From the NCBI RefSeq assembly GCF_900105245.1, contig NZ_FNSZ01000001.1:682001-746000 (forward strand): a stretch of DNA of 64,000 bases, written 5' to 3'. Below are positions 17,412 through 27,028 of the stretch, piece by piece. Both the position numbers and the translations under genes were made by a program. The stretch's first letter is position 1. The number at the start of each line of letters is the position of its first letter. Origin of the DNA: Streptomyces sp. 1222.5. GTDB lineage: Bacteria > Actinomycetota > Actinomycetes > Streptomycetales > Streptomycetaceae. Under the pieces are notes generated by a model, which was not told where the DNA came from, did no database searches, and saw nothing but the letters and a program-made list of their open reading frames with translations.

Positions 17412-19472
17412 GTGAGCGCAGGTGTCAGGCCGTACCGCCGCAAAGAAGTGACCGTCGTGTCGCTGCTCCTTCTCGTACTCGCCTGCGTCCTCGGCCCGAC
17501 GCCGAGTTCCGCGGCGGCGAACGAATGGTGGGTGCCGGTCTCGCGGCCCGCACCGGACTCCCGGATCGATGTCACCGGCGAGCCGTTCACGGGCACCGAC
17601 GCCCAGGGCAGGGTGCGCGGCTTCGTCGACGCCCACGACCACCTGTTCGCCAACGAGGGTTTCGGCGGGCGCCTCATCTGTGGCAAGACGTTCTCGCCCG
17701 CGGGGATCGCCGACGCGCTCAAGGACTGCCCGGAGCACTACCCCGACGGCTCGCTCGCCGTCTTCGACTTCATCACCAAGGGCGGTGACGGCCGGCACGA
17801 CCCGGTCGGCTGGCCCACGTTCAAGGACTGGCCCGCGCACGACTCGCTGACCCACCAGCAGAACTACTACGCGTGGGTGGAGCGGGCCTGGCGCGGCGGC
17901 CAGCGGGTGCTCGTCAACGACCTCGTCACCAACGGCGTGATCTGTTCGGTGTACTTCTTCAAGGACCGCAGCTGCGACGAGATGACGTCCATCCGGCTCC
18001 AGGCGAAGATGACGTACGACCTCCAGGCCTACGTCGACAAGATGTACGGCGGCACCGGCAAGGGCTGGTTCCGGATCGTCACCGACAGCGCGCAGGCCCG
18101 CGAGGTGATCGAGCAGGGCAAACTCGCGGTCATCCTCGGCGTCGAGACCTCCGAGCCCTTCGGCTGCAAGCAGGTCCTGGACATCGCGCAGTGCGACAAG
18201 CACGACATCGACGCGGGGCTGGACGAGCTGTACGCGCTGGGCGTGCGCAGCATGTTCCTCTGCCACAAGTTCGACAACGCGCTGTGCGGGGTGCGCTTCG
18301 ACTCGGGCAGCCTCGGGACGGCGATCAACGTCGGGCAGTTCCTGTCCACCGGCACGTTCTGGAAGACGGAGAAGTGCGCGGGGCCGCAGGCCGACAACCC
18401 CATCGGCAACGCCGCGGCCGCCGGCGCCGAGGCGAAGCTCCCGGCGGGCGTGGCCGTCCCCTCCTACGCCGCGGACGCCCGGTGCAACACCCGCGGGCTC
18501 ACGGACCTCGGCGAGTACGCCGTACGCGGCATGATGAAGCGGAAGATGATGCTGGAAGTCGACCACATGAGCGTCAAGGCCGTCGGACGTGTGCTCGACA
18601 TCTTCGAGGCCGAGTCCTACCCCGGTGTCATCTCCTCGCACAGCTGGATGGACCTGAACTGGACCGAACGGGTCTACGGACTCGGCGGCTTCATCGCCCA
18701 GTACATGCACGGCTCGGAGGGCTTCAGCGCCGAGGCGAAGCGCACGGACGCGCTCCGCGACAAGTACCACGTCGGGTACGGCTACGGCACGGACATGAAC
18801 GGCGTGGGCGGCTGGCCGGGACCCCGCGGTGCCGACACCGCCAATCCCGTCAAGTACCCCTTCCGCAGCGTCGACGGAGGCTCCCTGATCGACCGGCAGA
18901 CCACCGGCGAGCGCACCTGGGACCTGAACACCGACGGAGCCGCGCACTACGGCCTCGTACCGGACTGGATCGAGGACATCCGCCTCGTGGGCGGTCAGGA
19001 CGTGGTGGACGACCTCTTCCGTGGGGCGGAGTCCTATCTCGGTACCTGGGGAGCGACCGAGCGGCACCAGGCGGGCACCGACCTCGCCAAGGACGCACCG
19101 GCGACGGCCAGTTCCACCGAGTGGAACCCGTTCACCAGCTACGCGCCGGGCCGGGCCGTGGACGGCAGCCGCGACACCCGCTGGGCCAGCGGCTGGAGCG
19201 ACGGGCAGTGGCTGCGGATCGACCTGGGCTCCACCCACCTGGTCGGCCGTGTCACGCTCGACTGGGAACGCGCGTACGGGAAGTCGTACCGCATCGAGCT
19301 TTCGACCGACGGCGTGAACTGGCGGACCGCCTGGTCGACGACCTCCGGTGACGGCGGCCTCGACACCGCGCGGTTCACCGGCACACCGGCCCGCTACGTC
19401 CGGGTCACCGGCACGGAACGCGGCACCCAGTGGGGCTACTCGCTGTACGACGTCGGCGTCCACAGCGGCTGA
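17412..19472 (+). CDS. Secreted amidohydrolase-like protein with C-terminal discoidin (F5/8 type C) domain
   Basis: A 686-residue exported protein starting at GTG 17412 (GAGGGACG upstream). A basic N-terminus and a hydrophobic run (VVSLLLLVLACVLG) form a signal peptide ending near residue 35. The catalytic region contains DAHDHLF near residue 75, a metal-binding HxH pattern at the start of a TIM-barrel amidohydrolase, and EVDHMSVKAVG and SSHSWMD further on, resembling renal dipeptidase/amidohydrolase metal sites. Residues about 555-686 form a discoidin carbohydrate-binding domain (DGSRDTRWASGW, LRIDLGSTH). It probably acts on a peptide or glycan at the cell surface; the substrate is unknown. 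Confidence 0.8.
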   Translation: MSAGVRPYRRKEVTVVSLLLLVLACVLGPTPSSAAANEWWVPVSRPAPDSRIDVTGEPFTGTDAQGRVRGFVDAHDHLFANEGFGGRLICGKTFSPAGIADALKDCPEHYPDGSLAVFDFITKGGDGRHDPVGWPTFKDWPAHDSLTHQQNYYAWVERAWRGGQRVLVNDLVTNGVICSVYFFKDRSCDEMTSIRLQAKMTYDLQAYVDKMYGGTGKGWFRIVTDSAQAREVIEQGKLAVILGVETSEPFGCKQVLDIAQCDKHDIDAGLDELYALGVRSMFLCHKFDNALCGVRFDSGSLGTAINVGQFLSTGTFWKTEKCAGPQADNPIGNAAAAGAEAKLPAGVAVPSYAADARCNTRGLTDLGEYAVRGMMKRKMMLEVDHMSVKAVGRVLDIFEAESYPGVISSHSWMDLNWTERVYGLGGFIAQYMHGSEGFSAEAKRTDALRDKYHVGYGYGTDMNGVGGWPGPRGADTANPVKYPFRSVDGGSLIDRQTTGERTWDLNTDGAAHYGLVPDWIEDIRLVGGQDVVDDLFRGAESYLGTWGATERHQAGTDLAKDAPATASSTEWNPFTSYAPGRAVDGSRDTRWASGWSDGQWLRIDLGSTHLVGRVTLDWERAYGKSYRIELSTDGVNWRTAWSTTSGDGGLDTARFTGTPARYVRVTGTERGTQWGYSLYDVGVHSG

Positions 19473-19627
19473 CCCCGGCCGTCCCGTCCCGGGCGGCGCT
19501 TCCACCGGGCTCCTCGCCGCCCTCACCCGTTCGAGGCACCCGTCGCTGCGCCTGCGTGTGTCGGCGGCGGGGACGCCGGAGTGTGCCCCCCGTGGAAGCT
19601 ACGGCCGACGGGCGACGGGGAGACGAG

Positions 19628-20614
19628 ATGATCGTGTCGGTGGTGTCGATGCCCGCGGGGACCACCACGCGTACGGACCTGGCGGAGGCACGTGACCGCC
19701 TCGCCGCGTCCGATTTCCTGCTCGTCGACGTCCAGCTGCCCGACGAGCAGGCGAGCGAGGCGGGACCGGTCGTCGACGGGCTCGGACTCGTGGCCGAGTG
19801 TCCGCCCTGGTTCGGCAGGGCGGGTGAGCCGGCGCGGGCCCAGTTCCTGGGCGACCGGACCGGCCTCGTCGTCCCCGTCGTCGACGACGGCCAGGTGGAC
19901 CACGTGCACGTCCTCGTGACGGAGCGGCACCTGATCACGCTCCACCGGGGGCCGGCCGAGCCACTGGAGAGTCTCCTCGTCCGGCTCGGGCAGGAGAACC
20001 CACCCGACACCGTGTCCCTGCTGTTCCTGCTGCTGGAGGAGGCCCTGGACACCTTTCGCCGGGCCGCGGTCGCCGACCTCCTGGTGGTCGAGGACCTGGA
20101 GGACGAGATGTTCGAGAGCCGGCGTCCCCAGCAGGTCTACCGCCTGTCCCAGCTGCGGCGGCGTTCCGCGCTGCTGCACCACTACCTGCTGCCCTACCTC
20201 CAGGCGACGGACGAGCTCATCAACCGCAGGGTGCTCAACCGCGCCTTCCCGGAGGACCGCCAGCGGCTCGCCCGGGAGTTCCAGCACACCGGCCGGCTGG
20301 TGCTCACCGACATCCAGTCCCTCCAGGAGGCCAACCGGCGCGCCTTCGCCAGCTACTCCTCCCTGGTGTCGGGTGAGCAGAACGGCGTGATCAACCGGCT
20401 GGCCATCGTGTCGACGATCTTCCTGCCGCTGACGTTCATCACCGGGTACTTCGGCATGAACTTCACCTATCTGACGGACGAGATGGAGAGCAAGGCCGTC
20501 TTCTGGCTGCTCGCGGTCGCGTTGCAGGTGGTCGTCCTGTTCGGCGCGATGTACGTGCTGCACCGCACCCACATCTGGCGCAGACTCCGCGACGACGGGC
20601 TGGACGACGGCTGA
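19628..20614 (+). CDS. corA: CorA-family magnesium/divalent cation transporter
   Basis: A 328-residue channel with the CorA layout: a large cytoplasmic N-terminal domain with long helices (RRRSALLHHYLLPYLQATDE), then two C-terminal membrane segments (about 255-275 and 293-315) joined by the signature YFGMNF at 275-280, which forms the selectivity loop. It works as a homopentamer importing Mg2+, or in some members Co2+/Ni2+. The start ATG 19628 follows GGGGAGA. It converges with a lipoprotein gene 9 bases away. Confidence 0.92.
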   Translation: MIVSVVSMPAGTTTRTDLAEARDRLAASDFLLVDVQLPDEQASEAGPVVDGLGLVAECPPWFGRAGEPARAQFLGDRTGLVVPVVDDGQVDHVHVLVTERHLITLHRGPAEPLESLLVRLGQENPPDTVSLLFLLLEEALDTFRRAAVADLLVVEDLEDEMFESRRPQQVYRLSQLRRRSALLHHYLLPYLQATDELINRRVLNRAFPEDRQRLAREFQHTGRLVLTDIQSLQEANRRAFASYSSLVSGEQNGVINRLAIVSTIFLPLTFITGYFGMNFTYLTDEMESKAVFWLLAVALQVVVLFGAMYVLHRTHIWRRLRDDGLDDG

Positions 20615-20623
20615 GCGAGCGCG

Positions 20624-20959
20624 TCAGTCAGGGGCGAAGGAGAAACTGCGCCACGGGCCGGTGGACCTGACGACCTGGTCGGACGACGGCCCGTCCAGGT
20701 AGATGCTCTCACCGCCGGGCGGCACCGTGCAGTCCGGTGTGGTGTACATGAGCAGGCTGCTCGTCGTGTAGTTGTCGACGCGGGTCACGCCCTCGCGGAA
20801 GCGGTAGCACCCCTCGGTCACCGGATTCGAGATGGTCTGCACGTGCCGGGCGCCGTTGTGGGCGACGATCTGACCGTTGGCCTGATCCTCGCAGGCGGTG
20901 AGCGCGAGACCGAGCACGGCGATGCCGGTGAGCGCGGCCACGGACCGTGAAGCGGGCAT
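20624..20959 (-). CDS. Small lipoprotein of unknown function
   Basis: A 111-residue protein with a lipoprotein signal peptide (MPASRSVAALTGIAVLGLAL) and lipobox LTAC, giving Cys23 as the lipid-modified residue. The mature part has two more Cys (CYRFREGVTRVDNYTT and TPDCTVPPGG) that could form a disulphide, and ends with a Trp-containing strand. This cystine-bearing beta pattern resembles small secreted inhibitors or beta/gamma-crystallin-like proteins, but the match is too weak to name. AGGAGG precedes the ATG. Divergent from the DUF389 gene. Confidence 0.75.
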   Translation of the reverse strand: MPASRSVAALTGIAVLGLALTACEDQANGQIVAHNGARHVQTISNPVTEGCYRFREGVTRVDNYTTSSLLMYTTPDCTVPPGGESIYLDGPSSDQVVRSTGPWRSFSFAPD

Positions 20960-21236
20960 CGAGCCTCCTGTGCCGGGGGACGGGGAAAGCTGCCGGGGAG
21001 TCCTCCCGCCCACCACTATCCGCCAGAGCGGGCGGACACGCCTTTTGAGTACGACCGTCGCGGTCACGTTCGCGGTCACGGCCGCCCCTTCCCCCGCCGG
21101 CCCCGTCCGGCCGGGTGACCGGCCGGACGGCAGCTCACTCGCGCGGGCGGCGCGTTCCGCCGTGCCGGGCGATAGTGGAGGCGTGTGCCGGCGAGGCCGC
21201 CGTACCGAGCCGGTCCGCGCTCACGGGAGGTCGCGG

Positions 21237-22187
21237 ATGGATCTGATCCACTTCCGGCTGCTGGTGCCGCCCGACCTCACCCGGCCGGTCCTGGACCTGC
21301 TCACCCCGCACGACCGCGTCCTCAACCTCACGGTCGTGCGGGGTGCCCATGTGCCGGACGGCGACTGGGTCGAGTGCGACGTGCTGACGGGCGCCGCGAA
21401 CGGCCTCCTGGCCGATCTGCGCGAGCTGGGCGTCGACCGGACGGGGTCGATCGCCGTCGACGACGTCGACACGATGTTCTCGGACCGCGCCGAGCGGATC
21501 GCGACCCGCCTGCCCAGCGCACTCGTGCACGCGCCGCTGTGGGCCGCCGTCGAAGCCCGGATCCGCAAGGCGGGCACCTATCCGCCCTCCTTCTACCTGT
21601 TCTTGGTCATCGCCGGCCTCATCGGCTCCGTCGGCATCATGACCAACTCGCAGATCCTCATCGTCGCGGCCATGGTGGTCGGTCCGGAGTACAACGCGAT
21701 CACCAGCATCGCCCTCGGCCTGGACCGTCGTAGCCGCCCCAGGGTGCGGGAGGGGATGCGGGCACTGGCCGCCGGCTTTCCGCTGGCCATCGTGGTCACG
21801 CTGGGTTTCGCGGCCCTGGTACGGGCCTTCGGCCTGCAGTCCCGCGCCTTCGAGCGGGGTGTGCGCCCCGTGTCCCACCTGATCGACACGCCGGACTTCT
21901 TCTCCGTGGCCGTGGCCGCCCTCGCCGGCGTCGTCGGCATCGTCTCGCTCACCGAGGCACGCGGCAGCGCCCTGCTAGGGGTCTTCATCTCCGTGACCAC
22001 GATCCCCGCCGCCTCGGACGTCGCGGTGTCGGTCGCCTTCGCCGACTGGCACCAGGCGTGGGGTTCGCTGGTGCAGCTGCTGCTGAACGTGATCGTCCTC
22101 GTGGCCGTAGGTGTCGCCACCCTGCGTCTGCAGCGGCGCCTGTGGCGCCGCGCCGCCCGCCGGGCCGCCGCGCAGACGCAGCGCTGA
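21237..22187 (+). CDS. DUF389 integral membrane protein
   Basis: A 316-residue protein. The cytoplasmic N-terminal domain (about 1-110, starting MDLIHFRLLVPPDLTRPVLD) is an ACT-like alpha/beta unit, followed by six predicted membrane segments from about residue 122, with the family-typical GLIGSVGIMTNSQILIVAAM and VVGPEYNAI. The last segment is followed by an Arg-rich tail. DUF389 proteins are widespread and have no settled function, though they are often near ion or osmotic genes. GGGAGG precedes ATG 21237. It lies between corA and a trehalase-like gene. Confidence 0.88.
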   Translation: MDLIHFRLLVPPDLTRPVLDLLTPHDRVLNLTVVRGAHVPDGDWVECDVLTGAANGLLADLRELGVDRTGSIAVDDVDTMFSDRAERIATRLPSALVHAPLWAAVEARIRKAGTYPPSFYLFLVIAGLIGSVGIMTNSQILIVAAMVVGPEYNAITSIALGLDRRSRPRVREGMRALAAGFPLAIVVTLGFAALVRAFGLQSRAFERGVRPVSHLIDTPDFFSVAVAALAGVVGIVSLTEARGSALLGVFISVTTIPAASDVAVSVAFADWHQAWGSLVQLLLNVIVLVAVGVATLRLQRRLWRRAARRAAAQTQR

Positions 22188-22318
22188 CAAGCCCGGCCCT
22201 CCCTCCTGACCTGGGCATATCACCAGGCGCGAGTCCGACGGGCCGCAGCCGCATCCCCGGCTTACGCTGATCCGAAGGGACGCGTTCGGGTGAACCGCGC
22301 ACCGGAAGGGGCAGCCCG

Positions 22319-24157
22319 ATGGACGACTACCCGCGCATCGAGAACCACGGCCTGCTCGGCGATCTGCAGACGGCGGCGCTGGTCACCACCGACGGAACGG
22401 TCGACTGGCTGTGCCTCCCGAGGTTCGACTCGCCCAGCGTGTTCGGAGCGCTGCTGGACAAGGACAAGGGCGGCCACTGCACGGTCCGGCCGGTGCACGA
22501 GATGTACGCGACGAAGCAGTTGTACCTGCCCGACACGGCGGTCCTGGTGACCCGGTTCATGACCGAGGCGGGCGCGGGCGAGGTCCTGGACTTCATGCCC
22601 GTGACGGGGACGACCGCCACCCCCAGCCACCGCCTCGTCCGGCTGGTGCGGTGTGTGCGCGGCACCATGACGTTCGACGTCGAGATCGCTCCGCGGTTCG
22701 ACTACGGCCGTACGGCGCACCGGTTGCACATCACCGAGCACGGGGCGCTCTTCGCGGCGGAGGACGGCACGGAACTCACGGTGCACCCCATCCGCGAACC
22801 GGAGGACGAACGGCTGGTGGACGTCCTCACCGACCGGGGGAACGACCTGCACTTCACCTTGACGCTGGAAGCCGGACAGCAGCGGGGGCTGGTCCTGGAG
22901 TCGGCCGCCGACGGGCCGCCGCGGCAGATCCGCCTCGCCCAGTACCAGGAGCTCTTCGAGGAGACCATCAGATTCTGGCGCTCCTGGTTGAGTCAGTCGC
23001 AGTACTCGGGGCGCTGGCGGGAGACGGTGGAGCGCTCGGCGATCACGCTGAAGCTCATGACGTACGCCCCGACCGGTGCCCTGGTGGCCGCCCCGACGAC
23101 GGCGCTGCCCGAGCAACTGGGCGGGGAACGCAATTGGGACTACCGCTTCACCTGGATCCGGGACGCCTCCTTCTCCGTGTACGCCCTGCTGGGGCTGGGG
23201 TTCACCGAGGAGGCGAGGGCGTTCATGAACTGGCTGGGCGACCGGGTGAAGGAACGGGCCGGCAGTGACGGCGATTCGGGCCCGCTGAACATCATGTACC
23301 GGGTCGACGGCTCCTCCGACCTGGTGGAGGAGACCCTCGACCACTGGGAGGGCTACGCCGGTTCGGCGCCGGTGCGGATCGGCAACGGCGCGGCCGACCA
23401 GCTCCAGCTGGACATCTACGGCGAGGCGTTGGACAGCATCTACTTCGCGCACCGGCACGGGATCAGGCTGGGACACCAGGGCTGGACCTCCCTGCTGACC
23501 AATCTCGACTGGCTGGTCGACCACTGGGACCAGGCGGGCGAAGGGCTGTGGGAGACCCGCGGCGGCCGCAAGAACTTCACGTACGGCCGCGTCATGTCGT
23601 GGGTGGCGTTCGACCGCGCCCTGCGGCTCGCCGAGTCGCACGGACGCCCGGCCTCGACCGCCCGCTGGAGCAGCGAACGGGACGCGATCTACGAACAGGT
23701 CATGGCCAAGGGCTGGAGCGAGGGACGGCAGGCCTTCGTGCAGCACTACGGCAGCGACGTGCTCGACTCCGCGCTGCTGCGCATGTCCACGGTCGGGTTC
23801 ATCACCCCCGAGGATCCGCTGTGGACGTCGGCGCTCGACGCGATGGAGGAGGAACTGGTCAGCGACAGCCTGGTCTACCGTTACAACCCCGAGGCCTCGC
23901 CCGACGGTCTGCGCGGCTCCGAGGGCACCTTCTCGCTGTGCACGTTCATGTACGTCGACGCCCTGGCGCGCGCGGGGCGCACCCCCCGGGCCCGGCTGGT
24001 GTTCGAGAAGATGATGGGGTACGCGAACCATCTGGGCCTGTACTCCGAGGAGATCGACCCGACGGGCCGCCAACTGGGCAATTTCCCGCAGGCGTTCACA
24101 CATCTCGCCCTCATCGACGCGGCGCTCACCCTGAACGAGACTCTGGAGAAGCGGTAA
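22319..24157 (+). CDS. Glycoside hydrolase family 15 protein (glucoamylase/trehalase-like)
   Basis: A 612-residue cytoplasmic protein with the N-terminal beta-sandwich domain (IENHGLLGDLQTAALV, DWLCLPRFDSPSVF) and the C-terminal (alpha/alpha)6 barrel of GH15. Barrel landmarks are WDYRFTWIRDASFS near residue 279 and RIGNGAADQLQLDIYGE near 356. Actinobacterial members of this size include trehalases and glucan 1,4-alpha-glucosidases. Trehalose turnover would suit the surrounding stress genes, but the sugar specificity cannot be read here. No signal peptide. GGAAGGGG precedes the ATG. Confidence 0.9.
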   Translation: MDDYPRIENHGLLGDLQTAALVTTDGTVDWLCLPRFDSPSVFGALLDKDKGGHCTVRPVHEMYATKQLYLPDTAVLVTRFMTEAGAGEVLDFMPVTGTTATPSHRLVRLVRCVRGTMTFDVEIAPRFDYGRTAHRLHITEHGALFAAEDGTELTVHPIREPEDERLVDVLTDRGNDLHFTLTLEAGQQRGLVLESAADGPPRQIRLAQYQELFEETIRFWRSWLSQSQYSGRWRETVERSAITLKLMTYAPTGALVAAPTTALPEQLGGERNWDYRFTWIRDASFSVYALLGLGFTEEARAFMNWLGDRVKERAGSDGDSGPLNIMYRVDGSSDLVEETLDHWEGYAGSAPVRIGNGAADQLQLDIYGEALDSIYFAHRHGIRLGHQGWTSLLTNLDWLVDHWDQAGEGLWETRGGRKNFTYGRVMSWVAFDRALRLAESHGRPASTARWSSERDAIYEQVMAKGWSEGRQAFVQHYGSDVLDSALLRMSTVGFITPEDPLWTSALDAMEEELVSDSLVYRYNPEASPDGLRGSEGTFSLCTFMYVDALARAGRTPRARLVFEKMMGYANHLGLYSEEIDPTGRQLGNFPQAFTHLALIDAALTLNETLEKR

Positions 24158-24170
24158 CCGGGGCCCGGTT
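24156..24170. terminator. Compact hairpin between convergent genes
   Basis: AACCGG (24156-24161) pairs with CCGGTT (24165-24170) around three bases, sitting between and touching the two stop codons. Short, so only a candidate bidirectional terminator. Confidence 0.4.
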
Positions 24171-25936
24171 CAGGAGGGCGACGGCACCGGTCCGAGCAGG
24201 ACGACCGTGTCGCCCTGCCGCCCGGGGGCGGGCGACGGGTCCTCTGTGACCGGTTCCAGGGCGCCGCCGGCCCGTACGACGAACAGGGCGTCGTGACCGG
24301 GCGGCCGGGGCGCCGACGCCGGCTGGACGTGGAAGCGGGCGCCCCGCCCGTGGCGGTCCGCGAGCGCGTGGCGGACCAGGCGCGGGCCGAACAGCGTGCG
24401 GCCCGCGGTGCAGGGTGCGACCACGCCTTCGCCGCCCGGGGGCGGGCCGATGCGGTAGACCGGCCCGTCGACGCCGTCCTCCAGGAGGATCGAGGCGAGC
24501 GCGTTGAAGTCGTCGTCGGCCGTGAACAGGAAGACCGAGGTGACCCCCTCCAGTTTCGCCTGCGGCTCGGTGGCCAAGGCCATCAGCTCCCCGCCGGCGA
24601 GTTCGACCCCCGCCCGCTCGATCCGCTCCCGCTCCTGTGAGCTGCCCGCCCACATCAGAACGTCCACACCGGCGGTGCGCAGTGCACGCGCGAGTTCGAC
24701 GACCCAGCCGTCGCCGCCCACCAGCAGCGGACGCGCCCGCTGGGGACGCCTGACGCCCAGCCGACCGGCGACCGGCATCGCTGTGAGCCCGTAGACGAGG
24801 ACGGTTCCGACGATGACGAGGAAGGTGACGGGGAGGATCTTCCCGGCGCCGTGCAGCCCCTCGGCGGTGAGCGAGGCGGAGAAGGTCGTGGCGGTGGAGG
24901 CGGCGACGATGCCGCGTGGGGCCATCCAGCCGACGAAGGCCCGTTCACCGGCGACGAGGTCCGTGCGAGCGGTGGACAGCACGGCCACCAGCGGTCGGAC
25001 CAGTACGACGAGCACCACGACGAGCACGAGCGAGGGCAGCAGCACGCCTACGAGGGACTGCGGTGTCACCGTGGCCGAGATGGAGACGAACAGCAGGCCG
25101 ATGATCAGCTGGACGAGCGTCTCGAAGAACGGCCTGCGTGCGGGCATGTCGAGGCCGGGCAGATTCGCCACGGCCAGCCCGGTGACGATCGCGGCGATGA
25201 GGCCCGTGTCGTCGTACGCCATGTCGCAGCCCGCGGCCACCGCGACGACGGTGGCCAGCTGGGCGAGCGTCCCCAGCGACTCGCCGAGGCGCAGCTTGCG
25301 CAGGGTGTACCAGAGGAGCGCGGCACCGATCGCCCCGCCGGCGAGCCCGACGGCGAGGCCGACGAAGAACGCGCCGAAGCGGAAGTGACCGCTCCGCAGC
25401 CCCCCGGAGACGATCGAGTGGAAGGTGACCGCGCCGAGGATGCCCCCGACGGGATCGATCAGGGTGCCCTCCCACATCAGGACCCGCCGTGCCTTCTCCG
25501 ACGGCCGGACGTGCTCCAGCAGCGGGCCGACGACGGTCGGCCCGGACACCACGAGGATGACCCCGATCATGCTGGCCACGGCCACCGGCACACCGAGCAG
25601 AGCCGGTCCCAGGACCACGACGGCTCCCCAGGTGAGGACCACGCCGAGCACCATCAGCCGGACGACGACACCGCGGATCGCGCCCCTGAGGTGGCCCAGG
25701 TCCAGGCCGAGCCCGGCGTCGTAGAGGATGATCGCCACGGACACCGAGACGAGCGGGGAGAACGCAGGCCCGAGGAGCTGGTCGGGGTGGATGTCGTCGG
25801 TCAGGGCCCCGGCGGTGAACCCGGCCGGCAGGAGCAGGAGCAGGGCCGGGATCCGCAGTCGGCTCGCCAGGATCTGGCACCCGACGGCGAGGGCGACGGT
25901 CAGCCCGACGCCCAGCAGGATGTCGTCGGTGGTCAC
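24170..25936 (-). CDS. Cation/proton antiporter with C-terminal nucleotide-binding-like domain
   Basis: A 588-residue membrane protein. About twelve hydrophobic segments (residues 5-390) make a CPA-type antiporter, including the GPTVVGPLLEHV and EGTLIDPVGG segments with conserved acidic/polar transport residues. From about 400 onward lies a Rossmann-like TrkA-N-type domain (ARPLLVGGDGWVVELARALR) and a TrkA-C-like tail. This resembles NhaP2/KefB-type Na+ or K+/H+ exchangers gated by a nucleotide. The start is GTG 25936. It sits 51 bases after cydB and could be cotranscribed with cydAB. Confidence 0.88.
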   Translation of the reverse strand: MTTDDILLGVGLTVALAVGCQILASRLRIPALLLLLPAGFTAGALTDDIHPDQLLGPAFSPLVSVSVAIILYDAGLGLDLGHLRGAIRGVVVRLMVLGVVLTWGAVVVLGPALLGVPVAVASMIGVILVVSGPTVVGPLLEHVRPSEKARRVLMWEGTLIDPVGGILGAVTFHSIVSGGLRSGHFRFGAFFVGLAVGLAGGAIGAALLWYTLRKLRLGESLGTLAQLATVVAVAAGCDMAYDDTGLIAAIVTGLAVANLPGLDMPARRPFFETLVQLIIGLLFVSISATVTPQSLVGVLLPSLVLVVVLVVLVRPLVAVLSTARTDLVAGERAFVGWMAPRGIVAASTATTFSASLTAEGLHGAGKILPVTFLVIVGTVLVYGLTAMPVAGRLGVRRPQRARPLLVGGDGWVVELARALRTAGVDVLMWAGSSQERERIERAGVELAGGELMALATEPQAKLEGVTSVFLFTADDDFNALASILLEDGVDGPVYRIGPPPGGEGVVAPCTAGRTLFGPRLVRHALADRHGRGARFHVQPASAPRPPGHDALFVVRAGGALEPVTEDPSPAPGRQGDTVVLLGPVPSPS

Positions 25937-25987
25937 GCGGACTCCACTCGCGCCCGCACGCCCGGCACCGGTCGGGCCGCCGCCGGG

Positions 25988-27028
25988 TCAGCCCTCGTCA
26001 CCGGTGCCGGCGCGCCGCAGGTCGGCGTCGGTGAGGCTCTCCAGCTCGCCGTGGGTGTCCAGCCAGTAGAGCAGGACGACCGTGGGGATCACGAGCACCA
26101 GCGCGACGAGGGTGACGAAGCCCAGCCAGCGCATGGTGCTGTGCGCGCCCGCGCCGTCGGCGACGGTCAGTGAGGTGGGGATGAGGTAAGGGCGCTGCGC
26201 CATGCCCCAGGCGAGGACGGCCGAGGCGACAGCGGCGACGGCCGTGACCCGGGACCAGGCTCCGGAGGGGCGGGTCAGCAGCAAGGCGGTGGCGGCGGTG
26301 GCCAGCGCCGCCACGACCACGAAGACGAGGCCGACGCCGTGCGTGAGCCCGTGCCACACATGAGGGGCGTCCCCGTGGGTGACGACCAGGGTGATCACGG
26401 CGAGGACGGCGAGGCCCGCCAGGGCGCCCCAGGCCCGGCGCCGGAAGTAGACGTCCAGGTCCGGCGCGGTGAACCGGCGGGCGTCGGCGGCGAGGAAGAC
26501 GGCGCCGAGCGACGCGGTGGCGGCGACGGCGAGCAGCCCGAACAGCAGTGAGGTGGGGTTGGCCCAGGCGTCCGTCGAGGCCGTCGTCGTCGCGTTCACC
26601 CGGCCCGAGGCCACTCCCCCGGCAGCGGCGCCCAGGAAGAACGGTGTCAGCAGGGAGGCGACGGCGAACACGGCTCCGTACAGGCGCCGGCCGGCCAGCT
26701 TCCGGGCGGGCTTGCGCAGGGCGAAGCCGGCGCCGCGCAGCACGGTGCCCACGGCGGCGAGCACCAGGGGCAGCCACATCGTGACGAACACCTGCTGGAA
26801 GAAGACCGGGAATCCCGTCCACATGATGACGAGGACGAAGATCAGCCAGACGTTGTTGACCTCCCAGACGGGAGCCATCGCGTGGTCGATCAGCCACCGC
26901 GGACGCTTGCCTCGCTCGGCTCCGCCTGCGGTCAGGTCCCAGAAACCGGCTCCGTAGTCGGTGCCGCCGCCACAGGCGTAGGCGGCCACCGCGAGCAGCA
27001 GGACGACGGCGATGACCCCGGCGATCAC
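25988..27028 (-). CDS. cydB: Cytochrome bd ubiquinol oxidase subunit II
   Basis: A 346-residue polytopic membrane protein, the partner of CydA in the high-affinity, proton-pump-free terminal oxidase. It has nine hydrophobic segments and the CydB N-terminal pattern GGTDYGAGFWDLTAGG, then APVWEVNNVWLIFVLVIMWT. GTG 27028 overlaps the cydA stop by four bases (GTGA), so the two are translationally coupled and expressed in equal amounts. The C-terminus ends with an acidic tail. A cydCD maturation transporter is not in the window. Confidence 0.93.
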   Translation of the reverse strand: MIAGVIAVVLLLAVAAYACGGGTDYGAGFWDLTAGGAERGKRPRWLIDHAMAPVWEVNNVWLIFVLVIMWTGFPVFFQQVFVTMWLPLVLAAVGTVLRGAGFALRKPARKLAGRRLYGAVFAVASLLTPFFLGAAAGGVASGRVNATTTASTDAWANPTSLLFGLLAVAATASLGAVFLAADARRFTAPDLDVYFRRRAWGALAGLAVLAVITLVVTHGDAPHVWHGLTHGVGLVFVVVAALATAATALLLTRPSGAWSRVTAVAAVASAVLAWGMAQRPYLIPTSLTVADGAGAHSTMRWLGFVTLVALVLVIPTVVLLYWLDTHGELESLTDADLRRAGTGDEG

